DNA of 64,000 bases from Pocillopora verrucosa (taxonomy: Eukaryota; Cnidaria; Anthozoa; Scleractinia; Pocilloporidae). Positions within the stretch are counted from its first letter, which is position 1; each line of letters begins with the position of its first letter. Of this stretch, positions 46,401 to 60,000 are shown one piece after another. The translations under genes were made by a program, and so were the position numbers. The stretch lies in contig NC_089320.1 of NCBI RefSeq assembly GCF_036669915.1, forward strand, positions 1,921,129 through 1,985,128. The letters run 5' to 3'. The notes beneath the pieces were generated by a model, which saw nothing but the letters and a program-made list of their open reading frames with translations, was not told where the DNA came from and did not search any database.

Positions 46401-49400
46401 TTACTGCTTGGTGCTAGACATTACACAAAAGCTATAGGTATGCAAAATATAGCTGTGGATGAAAGTTACCAATGTTTCTATTTGATTGAAATATTTTGGA
46501 ACTCTTTAGAACCTTTTTTACAATATGTGGTGGCTTAAAGTGAGTTGAGGCAAGAACTTTTTTTTATTTGATTCTTGACTCACCACTGTTGGCGGTAATC
46601 AAATGATTGAGGGTACCTTTGATTAAATAAAATTGTCTAAAATTTAAAAAACTGCATCAGCTTTTAGGGCATGTGCAGTTTGTAGTATTTATTGGGGGAG
46701 AAATCATTTTTGTGTGTAACTACTTGTAGATTTTCTTCTTACTGATGGCCATTTCACTTCAAGTTTCTCCATTTAATTTCAAGTTTCTTCATAATTATGT
46801 TGAATTAATTGATTTGCTCCTAGCCTGTGAGGGTGTTAAGTTATATAGAATTGATGAGCATAACATGTAACATCTTGGGTTTGCTGTACAGTTTAAAATG
46901 GAATTATCTGCCATTTGGCAAGTCTATAAGTACATGTGTCTTGGTATCATACAAGGACTAGATATTGCACATGTAGTTATACCATCAAGCTCTTTCCATT
47001 GCACACTTTCTCCAGATATATGGGCAATAGGATGTATTTTTGCTGAGTTGTTGACGTGTGAACCAATATTCCATTGTCGCCAAGAAGATATCAAGACAAG
47101 CAATCCATATCACCATGAACAGCTGGATAGAATTTTTAACGTGATGGGATTTCCACAAGGTGAGATCTTCATGAAGGGGCAAGTTTTTTCTGGTCAGATC
47201 TGACCTAGTGTCATGCCCATAACATTCAGACCTGTGTGTACATGAAATTCCAAATGATCACTTTGTATTGTAATGTAATTATTATAAATAAATAAATAAA
47301 TCAATCAATAAATAAATTTTTTTCCTTCAGAAAAAGACTGGGAGGACATTAGAAAAATGCCAGAACATGGTACACTGCAAAAAGACTTCAGAAAAGCTAA
47401 GTAAGGATGGTGTTCATTTTAACTGATTATTATGCAATATTATGCAAGTCATGAGTTATTCTTGGTCAAGCCAGCATGGTATGTGTAATGGTAATAGGAC
47501 TGAGTGGAGTCCAATTCAGTCTGTAATCTTACGAGTGATTGACAAAATCAGGCAACTGCACAGCAGGAGTCTGATTCATTCATCATGAGTATGATTACAG
47601 ACCAAATTGGACAACACAGAGTCTTATTATCACTTAATCATAAAAATTGAAATTTCTGTGAAAAGAAGAATAGGCAAGTTATGAAAGAAAGGGAAAATTT
47701 GCATTAAAAGACTGACAAAGGAGGGGTAGTTTTTTAAATGGTTGTGATTGGTTGATTCAAACTACAACCTTGAATTAGATTGGTTGATTTAAACAGTACA
47801 ACAACTTTGAGTGTGATTGGCTCATTGAACTGTCCAATAACTGTCTGATAACAACCTGGCAAGTGAATTAATGGAAAATAGGAGTTTTTTTTAACCAATC
47901 GCAATCGAGGAAATTGTAATATTTTTTTATCAGAGAAGATATGCTATATTTGAACCACAAGAAGAAGCTCCATGGACTAGTTTAAGTGTTTGGTGCTTTA
48001 TTTGTATGCAAAATTTATTACCGTACCGTACATCAAGTACACCGCTTTTCCTAGCACCAAGTAATAGGACTATCAGTTAAGTGTTTTTATTGTTGCTGTT
48101 GTTTTTTTTTTCCAGTTATGTCAATGCAAGTCTATGGAAATATATGGAGAAACACAAAGTCAAACAAGAAAGCAGAGCCTTTCAACTGGTAAGACGTTAA
48201 CGTCTTTACTGTTTGGTATCCTGTACGCACAGACTGCTTTAGAGGTTATAACTGACACTTTTTTATGTACGCGAATGTAAAAGCGTAATGCATATACGAG
48301 ATGCTGTTGCAACTGTTTTATTTATTATTCTCCAAGCTGCTTAGGTGCTGCATGTATGTGTGTATCTTTAAGTTACTTGTACGTCTTATGTGATAACTAC
48401 GTGAAGGTGTGGAGATAACATGTATCCTAATGTTGCTGGAAGAAGATGAGCCGTTGTTTCCTTTATGTATATCTTGCAGTGAAGGTGTCTGTCAGGAAAG
48501 AAGTTAGCTTAATGAACCTACAGTACCGCTCACGTATACGTTAACCGAAAAACGCCTCCCTGTTTTCCTCTTGCTTATCGTCCATTTTCTCAGTAAAAAT
48601 GAAAAATTTTCACGTAGAAATACGTCGCGAATCGCTCGCTCACCAAAATATTCCTACATTGCAGGGAAGTCTAGAATAAAAGTATAAAAATTTGACATTT
48701 TTATAATTTTACAGCTGGCTAAATTATTAGTAATGGACCCAAACAAAAGAATCACCTCCGACCAGGCTTTGCAAGACCCTTACTTCAAAGAAGAGCCGCT
48801 ACCAACACCAGAGTAAGTACTTTAAACCCCTACGATAAGCCTTCGGGAGGTGGGGGCTGGTGTATTTCCGGGGCCCCATATCAAAGAGAAATGGGGGGGG
48901 GGGGGGGGGGGCAGAAAAAGATTTTCAACGGCTCAAATTTGGTTTACGAGTTTTCTTGTTAATTGTTGCAAATCTATTGTTAGTTATACAAGTAAGTCTT
49001 TCTTTGATATTCAAAACGCTCTTTGACACACACTTTCAAATATAAGTATGTCTTGTACTGAAAAGCTGCCTGTATAGTTTTAGTCCAGGTGAGAGGGGGC
49101 GGGAAGGGGCTTTTAGGAGAAGGGGGGTGGGGTCGGGGAGTAATTAGAAACTTCTTTTGCCCACCAGGTTGAATAAACAGTACATGTGATGCTGTCTTGA
49201 TAATGTTTCTTGTGCTTTCAACCAATTGCGGCTAAACGTGTTCATTAGCTGCACTATTGAGGGAAAAGAAGAAGACAGTGAACTGAATGATAGGTTTGTT
49301 TGTCTTATTTCAGTGCCTTTGGAGGAATGACGATTCCTTATCCTAAACGAGAATTTCTAAATGATGATGATAGCGATTCCAAATCCAGCGCTGCAAAGGT

Positions 49401-52207
49401 AATGAAATTCTTTGATCTTACAACCTCGCATCAACCTTAGCAAAATTAATAGGATGCCGTTGTTAAAGGATAGGAATCATTACCTTATAACTTTTTGATC
49501 AGCACAAAATGACTAACATTTGGTGATTAACTACACACGGAATTATCCTACGTGCAGCTTTCTTGATAAAAGACGAAGCTACATCTCGATGATACTGTCG
49601 ACATATTGAACCAACGTTGGGTATATGCTGGAAAGGGCTAATGCGCCTCGTTGTTTTGGCATCACAATATTGTCAGATGATTTTGTTGATAATCGTCCAA
49701 TATTGGGCCAATATTTGAAGTGCATTAGCTTCTCTTTATCAAACGACTTGACTGTGCACTGATACCTTTACAAACCATTACCGAGAAAACTGAGTATTTT
49801 CGCGTATAGGGTACAATTATGCCCACATTAAGTGATATTCAGTTTGGGTCGCAGAATACTCACCTACTTAACAGTTGTGAAAGGTCATGTAAAGGTGTCA
49901 GACATCCCAAGTATGAGAAAGTGTTAGAAAAAATATACACAAAATTGAGTATTTCTTGAGTGGGAATATTTCCATGCGTTTAAATTAGTACAAACCTTCC
50001 TTTTAGTCGTATATTTTCATAAATGTTAGTTGTTTTGATATACATGTCAATCTGACCGGCTGTTATATACTGTGGCGTATCCTGCATCAGCAGAACTTCA
50101 TCCAAGTTACAGTTATCACACTGTGCAACAGGAACAATTGTAAAACAAGTTACCTGAGAAAATAACCCAGGAGTGATTTCCGCTAACATCACATCGTATA
50201 GTGTTTTTCAGTCTGCACATGCATGTAGCCACAACTCACTCTAACAAATCACATTCCCTTCCCCACATTGACAGTAGCAGGCCAGTATTAGACGAGGTAC
50301 ACAGTGAAAATTACAGTGTCTTTATCTCGCTAAGCCCGGCCAACATTTGAATTAACACTTCCAGACTAACCCAGGCAAGCAAGAGAACTCGGACACTAAC
50401 GGACAGCCGAGTGCTAAAAGAGTGCGCGTTGTCTCTGCGCACACCAATGAACAGTTTCAGGTAATGTATGATGACGTCACTGTTTCAGTGATAGGGACTG
50501 TTCTCTGTGTTATCTGGGGGCACCACTGAATCGAGCCCCTAGGTTTCCTTGACGCACGTGATTAGTAATTGAAACCTTCGCAGCTGCATTTTCATCACTG
50601 ACACGCGTTTTTCTTTTAACCTATAACTTAAACATTGCAGATTAATAGCCGCACAGGTACATTTAAGAGCCTAATTTCGTTCTGATCGTCTACATCATTC
50701 TGATCGTCTGTATCGTTCTGATCGTCTGCATCGTTCTAGTCGTACATGGAAACACTTCCCCGCAGACAATCACTCAGGACAAACGATGGGGAACGTCTGC
50801 GTCTGGGGGAAGACTGAGGCGATCGGGACTCAGATATGAAAACATCTGTAATGGAAGGGTGTTTTCTGGAATATTTCCTTTTCTCGTCGTGGATCCATCG
50901 CTTAACTTTCTAACATTACTAGATAGCAGTGGTGTTACAAAAAGAACAAAAGAAAGGAATAAAACAAGAACAACCAATTAAACAACGAACAAACATGTCA
51001 AAACAAAAACAAATTCTAAAGCAAAACTCAAACTAACAAGCAAACAATAACCAACAAGAATGGAACAGAAAAGTTAGTTACTTTCAGCAAGAAATTGGGG
51101 CACGCCTACAAAAGTTAAATTAAGTGGTAAAATCACCAAGAATATCAAACAAAGCTGATTCCTGATTGAACTTTGAAGGAGTACTCATCTGCTTTTGAAA
51201 TGTACATTCAAACGCTAATGAAGTCAGCAACATGTAAACGCTGTATGAATACGCGCTGTGCGATGCATGTTGATCAATAACATTTGCAAGAAACTGTGTT
51301 AACCATCACGTGCTCTCTCAAACTCAACTATCTTTCCCCAGTTACACAAATACATGTAAAGACCTCAGCTTCGTTTGGTTCCAACCTTATGTCTTCGTTG
51401 AACAAATTCTCCAAACCTTTCCTTGTCCAATGGAACTGGTTTAGAGAATTTGATCGCAAATCAATAAATTTGATTCCTGTGAATAGGCAGTTGTTTTTTC
51501 TCGTGACTTTCATGATGGACTACGTTTTAGTAAGATGTCTCACGTAAAGTCTAATCATTCTTATTGCTGTCAGGGTTGATTTATCCGTGAAGAACAACAT
51601 TAATTGTTGAATTATCAACCCGGTGTCCTTTTTCAGTTATTGCATGGTCAGTTATCCAAGTTGCATCAGTCAATATCTGATTATCTATGCCTGGGGTCCG
51701 TTTCTCGAAAGTCCCGATAACTTAACGGGCCCGAAGCCATATTTTGAAGTCAAACTTTAAGGATGGAGAAGCAGATTTTGGCACCCTTACCAGTCAATTT
51801 TGTTTCTTCAGCAGAGGATTTTATTGTATAATTTGAAAAACTTTTGAAACCACAATCTTGAATGAAAACAGAACAGTTTCGGGCTCTTGAAGTTGACTCT
51901 TAAGAAATGGGCCCCCCCTAGGCTGGTGAAAGAGAGGTCCACGAAAGTAAAAGCGAAATACGCAGTTCTAAGTTTATCTCAAGGGTCATGTCATCAAGGG
52001 GTAGATCTTCTTTCTAACATGTATTTCTTCGCGTTTTATTTGATTTCTTAGCAAAAGCAACAGTCGTTCCAATTCCAAGGACAAAATAATCAACAGACTC
52101 AGTCCTCTGGCGCCCAGCAGCCGAGTCACGTGGGGCGGTTCCTTCATCAGCAGTTTCCAACAAACAACACTCAGAACCAGTCTACCCCAACCAACAGGCA
52201 ATTCTGA
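43452..52207 (+). CDS. CDK8: CDK8/CDK19 Mediator kinase, complete, 13 exons
   Basis: Cyclin-C-dependent kinase of the Mediator kinase module, nuclear. Exons: 43452-43579, 43676-43751, 43939-44049, 44433-44573, 45602-45659, 46306-46437, 47016-47159, 47331-47400, 48116-48188, 48715-48812, 49314-49398, 50365-50460 and 52052-52207. All are GT-AG and in phase: 1368 nt, 455 residues (human CDK8 is 464). Start [18 protein letters not shown] parallels the human N-terminus, so ATG 43452 is chosen over 43335. Landmarks: GRGTYG loop (28-33), Lys52, SMSACRE (60-66), HRDL (149-152, catalytic Asp151), the CDK8-specific DMG (173-175), and FNVMGFP, KDWEDI and YPKREF. The tail is Gln/Asn/Thr-rich and carries a basic AKRVRVV motif. 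Single-copy status versus a separate CDK19 cannot be told. Confidence 0.97.
44620..44822 (+). mobile_element. MITE with terminal inverted repeats, family C, copy 1 (CDK8 intron)
   Basis: About 200 bp bounded by CCTTTAACTCCCAAGA and its approximate inverse TGGGAGTTAAAGGGTTAA. No coding capacity. A second, related element lies 210 bp further on. Confidence 0.75.
45030..45226 (+). mobile_element. MITE with terminal inverted repeats, family C, copy 2 (CDK8 intron)
   Basis: Starts ACTTTAACTCCAAGATC and ends CACTCATGGGAGTTATAGGGTTAA. It shares TTAGTTCAGAGAATTT and TTGGATCAA with the element at 44620, and the GTCACTC.TGGGAGTTA end type seen near the family A elements. Confidence 0.75.
45673..45807. 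mobile_element. Palindromic foldback element (49-50 bp arms) in CDK8 intron
   Basis: The left arm (45673-45722, beginning GATCAATATCAGTATCTGGG) is almost exactly the reverse complement of the right arm (45759-45807, ending CCAGATACTGATATTGATC). They flank a loop of about 36 bp rich in AACCCTAA-type sequence. The arms carry CCCACCTACCCCTCCCC. This structure begins about 13 bp after the 5' splice site of exon 5. Confidence 0.85.
47485..47940 (+). mobile_element. MITE-like dispersed repeat, family B, copy 2 (CDK8 intron)
   Basis: Same element as at 34525-34935: GGTAATAGGAC, GTCCAATTCAGTCTGTAATC, TGATTGACAAAATC, the inverse AGTATGATTACAGACCAAATTGGAC, and a right part with AACCAATCGCAATCGAGG. Confidence 0.75.
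48893..48911 (+). repeat. 19-bp poly-G run in CDK8 intron
   Basis: Uninterrupted G tract about 80 bp downstream of exon 10. Prone to sequencing error, so its length is uncertain. Confidence 0.85.
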
Positions 52208-52377
52208 ATTTACATAATGAATTGATTTCTTAGAGAGTTTTTCTTGGTCATTTTCTACTTATAACTGTGCCGTTTGCTGTCAAAATGGGTCATATCTCTT
52301 ACTTGCTTCTTCTCCCTCAACTTACACTTGTTTATAAGGATCTTTAAAAAATATATTCCTGTTGCTCTGTACAAATG

Positions 52378-52383
52378 AATAAA
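52378..52383 (+). promoter_or_regulatory. Polyadenylation signal AATAAA for CDK8
   Basis: Hexamer about 170 bp after the CDK8 stop codon. Confidence 0.6.
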
Positions 52384-54241
52384 ATTGTTAAAGATGTTTG
52401 TTATGATTTGCAAAACCTCTTCTGCCTCAGTAATGATATAATAATCTTTTGTATTTTACACTCGAGAATAACTTGCTTTTGTAATCATTATCCTGCTTTA
52501 GCTATGATCAGTAAAACCGGATGTACATGGAAACCATGTGTTATTTGTTCTAGCGTCAAATTATAACAAGAACCGCCAAATGAGATTTCAAAATGTGCCA
52601 AAAAATAATTTAAGGACGCCACCATTTTGAATCTTGTTCAGCAGCTTGGCCACTTCCGGGAGGCTTTGAAAAATATCATCCCTTATTTTATCTAGTAACA
52701 GTTAGTGTGCTTAATTCAGAGCCTTTTTTTCCCCCGGTTAAATTTTTAAATTTGTGGAATTACAGCACATAAAAGTGACATCGATAACTGTGCTTAGCCC
52801 TACCTAAAGCTTAAAAATACCCAAAGGTGGTCAAAATCGACCAGTTAGCGACCAAGACATAATTTAAAAACTTGATACCCTTAAAAATCACAAGTAAAAC
52901 TTACCCTTTTGATGTTGGAGATGTCTCTCTCTTACTCACCCTTCAGCTGATAAAGATCACAAACACTTCGTGACCTCTTTCACCGCCTCGATGTTGACTT
53001 CACGAATCTCAAATTGTCTCTCGCAAAATGTTTAACTTGTCCAATTAACTCAAAAGCGAAAGGGACAAACTCACGAACCCTTTTGTTTGCAAGCATTAAG
53101 TGGGACAAAGCGTTTGTACTTTGTTTGAGTTCAAACAATGAAACAACAACAACAACAAACTGCATGCTTTCAAGCATGGGCATCTTTTTGAACATTTAAA
53201 TTGTTAGTAAACCATTCCAAAAGAAACAATACTTCAACCTAGATATGCCTCAAAACGCCAAACAAGAGATGATTTGCACACGGTCATCAAACGCCTCAGC
53301 TAGTCCAACCAAAATGATCCACAGGGGCGAAGGCGAAGGAGCAATTAAAAGAACATACCTGGACGCAGGTAAAACGCACTACGAAGTTCGTAACAAGGGA
53401 TTCACACATGCTACTAAAAAGAGGATCAGCATAATTTACATAATTAAGAAAACTATAGAAGGAAATAACAACACGGACCGACAAAGGAAAACCAGATCTT
53501 TTGCATGCCGTTATCTTTATACTGTTGTCATTCTGGATTGATGTCACTTTTCCTTATGTGGTTCGCGATTCTGAATTATTTAAAAGCAAAGAAACAGAGA
53601 AATATCATCGTTGCTGAAATAACATCTGTCTTCTGCAAAATCTTCTCCGTTTTGCCGTGTGAGTCTCTTCAGCTCTCTATGCAAAAAAAGGTCTATAGGT
53701 TTGCAGATTTGTTAACAAGTTCCACTAATGCCTTGTGCTTTCCATATTCTCAAGCGTCGATGAAATAATAGCTCCTCAAACAGACAAATAAACAAGGAAC
53801 CAACTGAGACAAAAAAAAGTTCCAAAATAGATATCCTGGGAATGTCATTCTTATCGGGCATCAACGGAAGACAGGAAAACTGTTTTAGGATATAGAACGC
53901 AACAGTTTTTTTAATCAAATTCAATTTTTTTAAAACAACCTATATTTTACTTGCTTAAATACAAATGAACGTACTTAATGAGAAAACTATTTCGTGCAGA
54001 AAAGAAATAACTTCCAAAATTATAAAACTATATCTATTAACTGAATCTGCCTTACGAAAAAAAATTACAACCTGTAAGAAACTTCAAAACATCTCGTGGA
54101 TCTATCATTAAGGAAGTACTTGGAGGATTACACTGACTGGCCACTGACAGAGCTTTACTCTTTGTCCAATAATCCTTATCTTTGGACTAAGGAAGAAAGT
54201 CTTCTCATGATAAATGCTAAGTGCTATCTTGAGACTTTGAA
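52384..54241. other. Intergenic region between CDK8 and the M13 protease gene
   Basis: Convergent 3' ends. Short open frames on both strands (such as at 53014-53195 and 53245-53541) carry no recognisable motifs, and I do not support them as genes. No clear repeat. Confidence 0.55.
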
Positions 54242-56995
54242 TCACCAAAGAGAACACTTTTTTGCAGGATTCATAGGAGATCCTGGTTTACACTTGAATG
54301 CCTCTGCGAATTTATCGTAGTTGTGGAGAGGACCAAGGATCCTGAAAGAAGAAATAACAATAACAAAGGATTGAATAGTAAATATAAAATAAACAGAAAC
54401 TTGTGTCGTGAATAAAATTTACTAACTCACCTGTACTTGGGGAAGGTATGTGAGTCTGTCTCAAGCTGGAGAAGGGCTGCCTTTTTCTTGTAAATACTAC
54501 ACCATGGCTAAAGAAAAATAAACATTACTTTTGTTAACTAGCTAAATACTTTCAATAGACTTAAAAATGCCAAAAAACAACGCAGCTACAACCTTAAGCT
54601 TCTCAAAATGTTTTAACCTGCTAACTGTATAAATTCTTTAAATAAGATAACCTGATTTAAAAGGACACTTAGAATGAATGTAGATCATGAATTTATTTTG
54701 TCCTACCTGAGCAAAACCGATAAAAAATAATTGTTCTTCTGTTAAACCAAGCCCAGGGAGGGCTCCCTCGGTGCCTTCTTTCGCGACCAACGATTTGTAA
54801 GCCTGAGGGAAAAATTACATTGGGTAATTTTAGAGTAGAGGAACTGGAAATAGATATAACGAGAGGAAACTTGACTTATTAAAAAAAATGAAAAATAATT
54901 ATTTAAAAAATCAAGGAAACAAACAGGAAACGAAAACAAATCGAAAACAAAGATCAGAGAGCAAAGAAAAATAGAGACAAAAACAAACAAAACCTGTGAA
55001 AGACAGAAAAAGGTCTTAAAACAGCGAGACCGAGACAAACTGGATACCTCTGTAGATCACACGAGCTCGGCAAATGTGTTCACGATACATAACACAACAA
55101 AATTGCTGCAGATGTACTGATATTGAATAGTCCCTTTCAATGAGACACTCAAATTGAACATCTACGTATTCTAGCCGCATTAATATTCAATCAATCAATC
55201 AATCTCACATTAAAAGCCAATTTGATTCCGCCATTGTCGGCTATGTTTTCGTTCAGCGTCTGGTTGCCGTCGACCTGGCAAATGATAAAGAAAACAAAAA
55301 CTCGTTACCTCTTTACCTTGGTACCTTTGAAGCTACAGTTAGGAAAAGTCTTAAACGGTCCTCATGTCCTCAATAAGCAACAAAATTTCATTAACACGAA
55401 AATATTTTAGAAGTCCATTTTTTTATGGAAGATGCACTCCATTGCAAAAACGTTAACCCTAAAATGCGTAAGCAATGAAGACGAAGGATGAGAGCCAACG
55501 GCTTTATACCAGAGGCCATTCACGCTTTCCTGAAAGAGGAGAATTGTAGTGACCATAGATTTTCATGAATAATTAAAAAGTAAAGCACTCATTTCAATCA
55601 TTTGCCGTAAAACCATTTGGTCTCTTCGTTAAGAGATTATGCTCCACACGAGTCAACCTCTTTGCAAGCGAGTGTAAATGTACGACTTGTTTTCTACAGT
55701 CATTGGTCAGTGTCACCAGCCACACTCAAGAAGGCCCTAAAAGATCATTAAAATCTAAGCGTCACGTGACGTAACAAGTTATGTTACCTTCTTCCCAAAA
55801 ACGTCAAATTGTGAATATTGTTCCGAAAGGCATTTTGTTCGTAATAAAAATCCCAAAAATGATTTAATCGACCACCAGTTGTTTAAATTGCCATCCTTGT
55901 CAAATAGTCTTCCTGTATGTAAACCAGAAAGAGCGGAGACACATGTTACAATGAATTAAGGTGGTTCGTAACTTTTGACAAAAGTTAATCTTCTTCCTAA
56001 AACGATTATGGGAGACACGTTAATATATTTCATTCTGTCAGTAGACGCGTTCACCTTTAGTCTGTGGACGCATCCACCTGTTTTCTGTGACCTTTAGGTC
56101 AAAAACATAAAATTCCATGACTCTCTCATTTCAAGAGGAATTTCCGCTGGCGAAGGCTGGGTGACATTCATATTTAACGAATGAATTTCCTGTTTGGCTG
56201 GTAAAAGTTCATCCTACTGTGTCAAAACAAAATTGCCAAAAAGAGACTGTCATTGGTAAGGGCAAAATAGACATCTTCACCTGGAGTTACGTGTAGTATT
56301 TCAATAATCATTTAAAAGAAACGCAGTGTAGCATAAAGTTCAGTATATAGGAAAATAAAGTTTAAAATAGGGAAGTTGGAAAATCGTTAAAAAGTTAGCA
56401 AAGCGACAATTGATAACGCACCTGAACCGTCGAATCCATGAGTGACCTCGTGCCCAATCACCATACCAATTCCACCATAGTTAAAATATCTGGAAACAAA
56501 AAATGAATATCACTAATTCCTTCCGTTTTCTTGTTTCTCTTTGTTTTTTTTTTACGTAATCTCCATTGCGGCACTAATACGAGAGTTCCCAGAATGCAAG
56601 TCTCTTTGTTGTCCGCCATACAAATTATTTCGATTTCAGAATCAAACTCTAACGTTGTTGTCCACCATACAAATTATTTCGATTTCAGAATCAAACTCTA
56701 ACGTTCTGAATGGAAATGTCTAATAGCAAAACCTACAGCAATATGACTTACTTAGGGTACTTTGGATTGTAGAAAGGTGGTTGCAGAATGGCCGCCAGGA
56801 ACACTGAATGGAAAAGTCAATAATCAGAGAGTGTAATATCTATCGTTATATATCATTAATAACTTGAAAGCTCTTAGGCATTCGGTTAAGCCCCGACTAA
56901 TTTAAATTCAGGACAGTCAAGGATACAGTTACAGGTGTAAGAATGAAAACAAACTAATGAAAAAATGACAAATGAATAAAGGGCGTAAGTTTCTT

Positions 56996-57026
<31 letters not shown>

Positions 57027-60000
57027 TATTGCAGGTAACTTAGTGTTAACAACAAGGTTGAAACGTAAATTGGCCACCGTTAAGAGTAAAAAAGCTGACC
57101 TTACGAGCGTTAGCCCTTCATCAGAGCAATGAAAGTGAAAAAATGACAACCAAAAAATGTGCCACAGGGACTCAAAGATGAACTAGGTCATTACTGAGTC
57201 ACCGATGAAATGAAGAGTATAGGGTAGAAGTAACTTCAAAAGTACAGCACAGCTTGGAAACTTACCGATTCGATTTTGCCTGGGTGAGTAGTAGCCATTC
57301 ACTTGAGATGGGCCCATGTACCATCTAAAATTGTAAAAATAGTAACAGTAGTCAAGGCAAAGTATCACCGACATTAATCAAGTTTACCTGAAAGTAATTT
57401 GAAATCTCTTTGCCTTTGCAACCACTGTACTAGCCGGAGTGGCATGAAGCTCTTAGATACTGAGGAAACAGAGGTAAGAGGATGAAAGGGGAGGAATGGG
57501 GAGGAAAGGGGGCAAAAGGGGAGGAAAGGGGACTAAAAGGAGGAAAGGGGAGGGAAAGAGAAGAAGGGGGAAAAATGGAGGAAAGGGGAGGAAAATGGAG
57601 GAAAGGGGAGGAAAGGGGAGGAAAATGGAGGAAAGGGGAGGAAAGGGGAGGAAAATGGAGGAAAGGGGAGGAAAGGGGAGGAAAGGGGAGGAAAGGGGAG
57701 GAAAGGGGAGGAAAATGGAGGAAAGGGGAGAAAGCGAAGGAAAGGGGAGGAAAGGGGAGGAAAGGGTAGGAAAGGGGAGGAAAGGGGAGGAAAGGGGAGG
57801 AAAATGGAGGAAAGGGGAGGAAAGGGGAGGAAAAGGGAAGAAAATGGAGGAAAGGGGAGGAAAGGGGAGGAAAATGGAGGAAAGGGGAGGAAAATGGAGG
57901 AAAGGGGAGGAAAGGGGAGGAAAGGGGAGGAAAATGGAGGAAAGGGGAGGAAAGGGGAGGAAAAGGGAAGAAAATGGAGGAAAGGGGAGGAAAGGGGAGG
58001 AAAATGGAGGAAAGGGGAGGAAAGGGGAGGAAAATGGAGGAAAGGGGAGGAAAGGGGAGGAAAAGGGAAGAAAATGGAGGAAAGGGGAGGAAAATGGAGG
58101 AAAGGAGAGGAAAATGGAGGGAATTGAAGAGGGACAAAAGGGAAGGGGACAAAAAGGGGAGGAATATGGAGGGAAGGAGACAAAGGGGAGGAGAGGGAGG
58201 GTAAGGAACGAAAAGAGGAGAAAGGGGAGGAAAGGGGAGAAAAGGGAGGGAATTAAAGGGGGACAAAAGGGGAGGGATATAAAGCGAAGGGAACAAAAAG
58301 GGGAGGATAGGGAAGGGAAGGAACAAAAAGGGGAGGAAAGGGAGGGGTGGGGACAAAAAGGGGAGGAAAATGAAGAGAAGGGGACAAAATGAGAGGAAAG
58401 GGGCAAAAAGTAAAGGGAAGGAGAGAAGGGGAGATGACAATAAGGGACGGGAGTAGTGGGGAGGGTCAAAAGAAGAGGAAGAAAAAGGGAGAGGATTTTC
58501 CTTACTGGTCCCTATCCACAGGCTTGTCCAATGAACCGTATGTTTCGTCTGCTACAAACGTTAATGCGTTCCTTGTATTCTCAAAGAGATGTTCACCAAC
58601 TGTCAGCTGTAGAAGAAAAAATAGAAAGAACACTTTTTCGAGTGAATAAAGTGAAGTAAATGAGGTCAAAATTTAGATCAGTACAAACGCTAACTGGCTA
58701 AATTTGTTCTGAACAAAACTTCAATAAAGGAGAAGTAAGAACGACAATTCGTTTTCTTTCCTCTATAAAAATAATACCTCAATCACGCATTGATCGTTTA
58801 GAAAGCACAAGTTTTTTAACCGAGTCACATAAATAAGCTATTCATTATTGTCGACTTTCAATCCTTGAAATAATAACGGAGGATTAAAGTTAATGTTTCT
58901 TTCTCAAATATAAAGACTGATTGCAAGTAATTGTATTCTAGTTTCAGAGGCTTTTTTTCATTTTTTATATTTTTCTCTCTACAATAGTTATACACCTTCT
59001 CTAAACTTAGGTACCACAGAGGGAATACTTCCTTGGCTACTCAAAAGGTTCTAGAAATTTTGTTTCCAGTGACAGCTTACATCTTTGATCTTTGCAGCTA
59101 GCTTGGAAGGATCCTTTATAAAGTCGGGGTAGCCAATATCTTGAACAATTGCGTTTGCCTGAAAAAGGAGACAAAACCAATTGAAAATGTATCCTTCTAA
59201 GCACCTACAAGAGGCCAATCTCGATAAACCTTTAAAAAAAAAAGATAAGAATTTCAACGGTCTTTTTCCTGTCTATCTTATCAAACAATGGGTCTATTAT
59301 TCTGGCTGAACTTTCCGTTTTATGTATTACATTTACAATGGTCCTTTTACAGTTGGTGACGTTGAGAGACTTCTGCTGAAGTCAAGCAGCAAAACTCGAG
59401 AGTCTTTAGGAAATGCTATGGCTGTAAATAATTGCACCTTTATTCTTGCGTTCTTTTTTGTCTCGGAAGACATCCATTTCAGTGAATCTAGGCCGCTGGT
59501 AAATTCTTCTTTGATCAGCTCTGTCATTTGTGTTATCTGGATCAAACAAAGAAAGTGATGTTACTCACAATAGGTAATTACTGATAAGTTTGTTTCCAGA
59601 TAAGACTGGCGATAATCTCAAGTTACTGAGTTAAGTAACTGAAAAAAACTCTTCTCTTTTCCTTAGAGAGCGAACAATAACGGACAGAATTGAACCAAAA
59701 CTGAAAATTATATTTATGCATTATCAAGTCTTCCTGATTGAAAGATTGGTGTTCCTCTGCTTGTTTCCCCTTAAATCGAACTTTTCTCGAGTAAAGACTC
59801 AGGCACGGACAGACACGAGTTTGCAGGTGCAGAGGAGCATGATCATCTTTTTGTTCGAAGAAATTGTAAATTTTCCAAATTTGTAAGATTTTGTAAGATT
59901 TGTAAAATTTCTCCGGTAGTCGAGAAGCGAGGTAAAGCGACATTCCAGTGGTGTTCTTTTTTGAGAGTACATGCAAATGAAATTTATGAAAAAAAAAAAA

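Noticed and set aside
57430-58469. Three long minus-strand open frames (216-338 codons, Phe/Pro/Ser/Leu-rich) and a 298-codon plus-strand frame (Gly/Glu/Lys-rich)
   Set aside because: They are translations of the decamer purine repeat, which rarely forms stop codons in any frame. They lie inside an intron of a well-supported gene.
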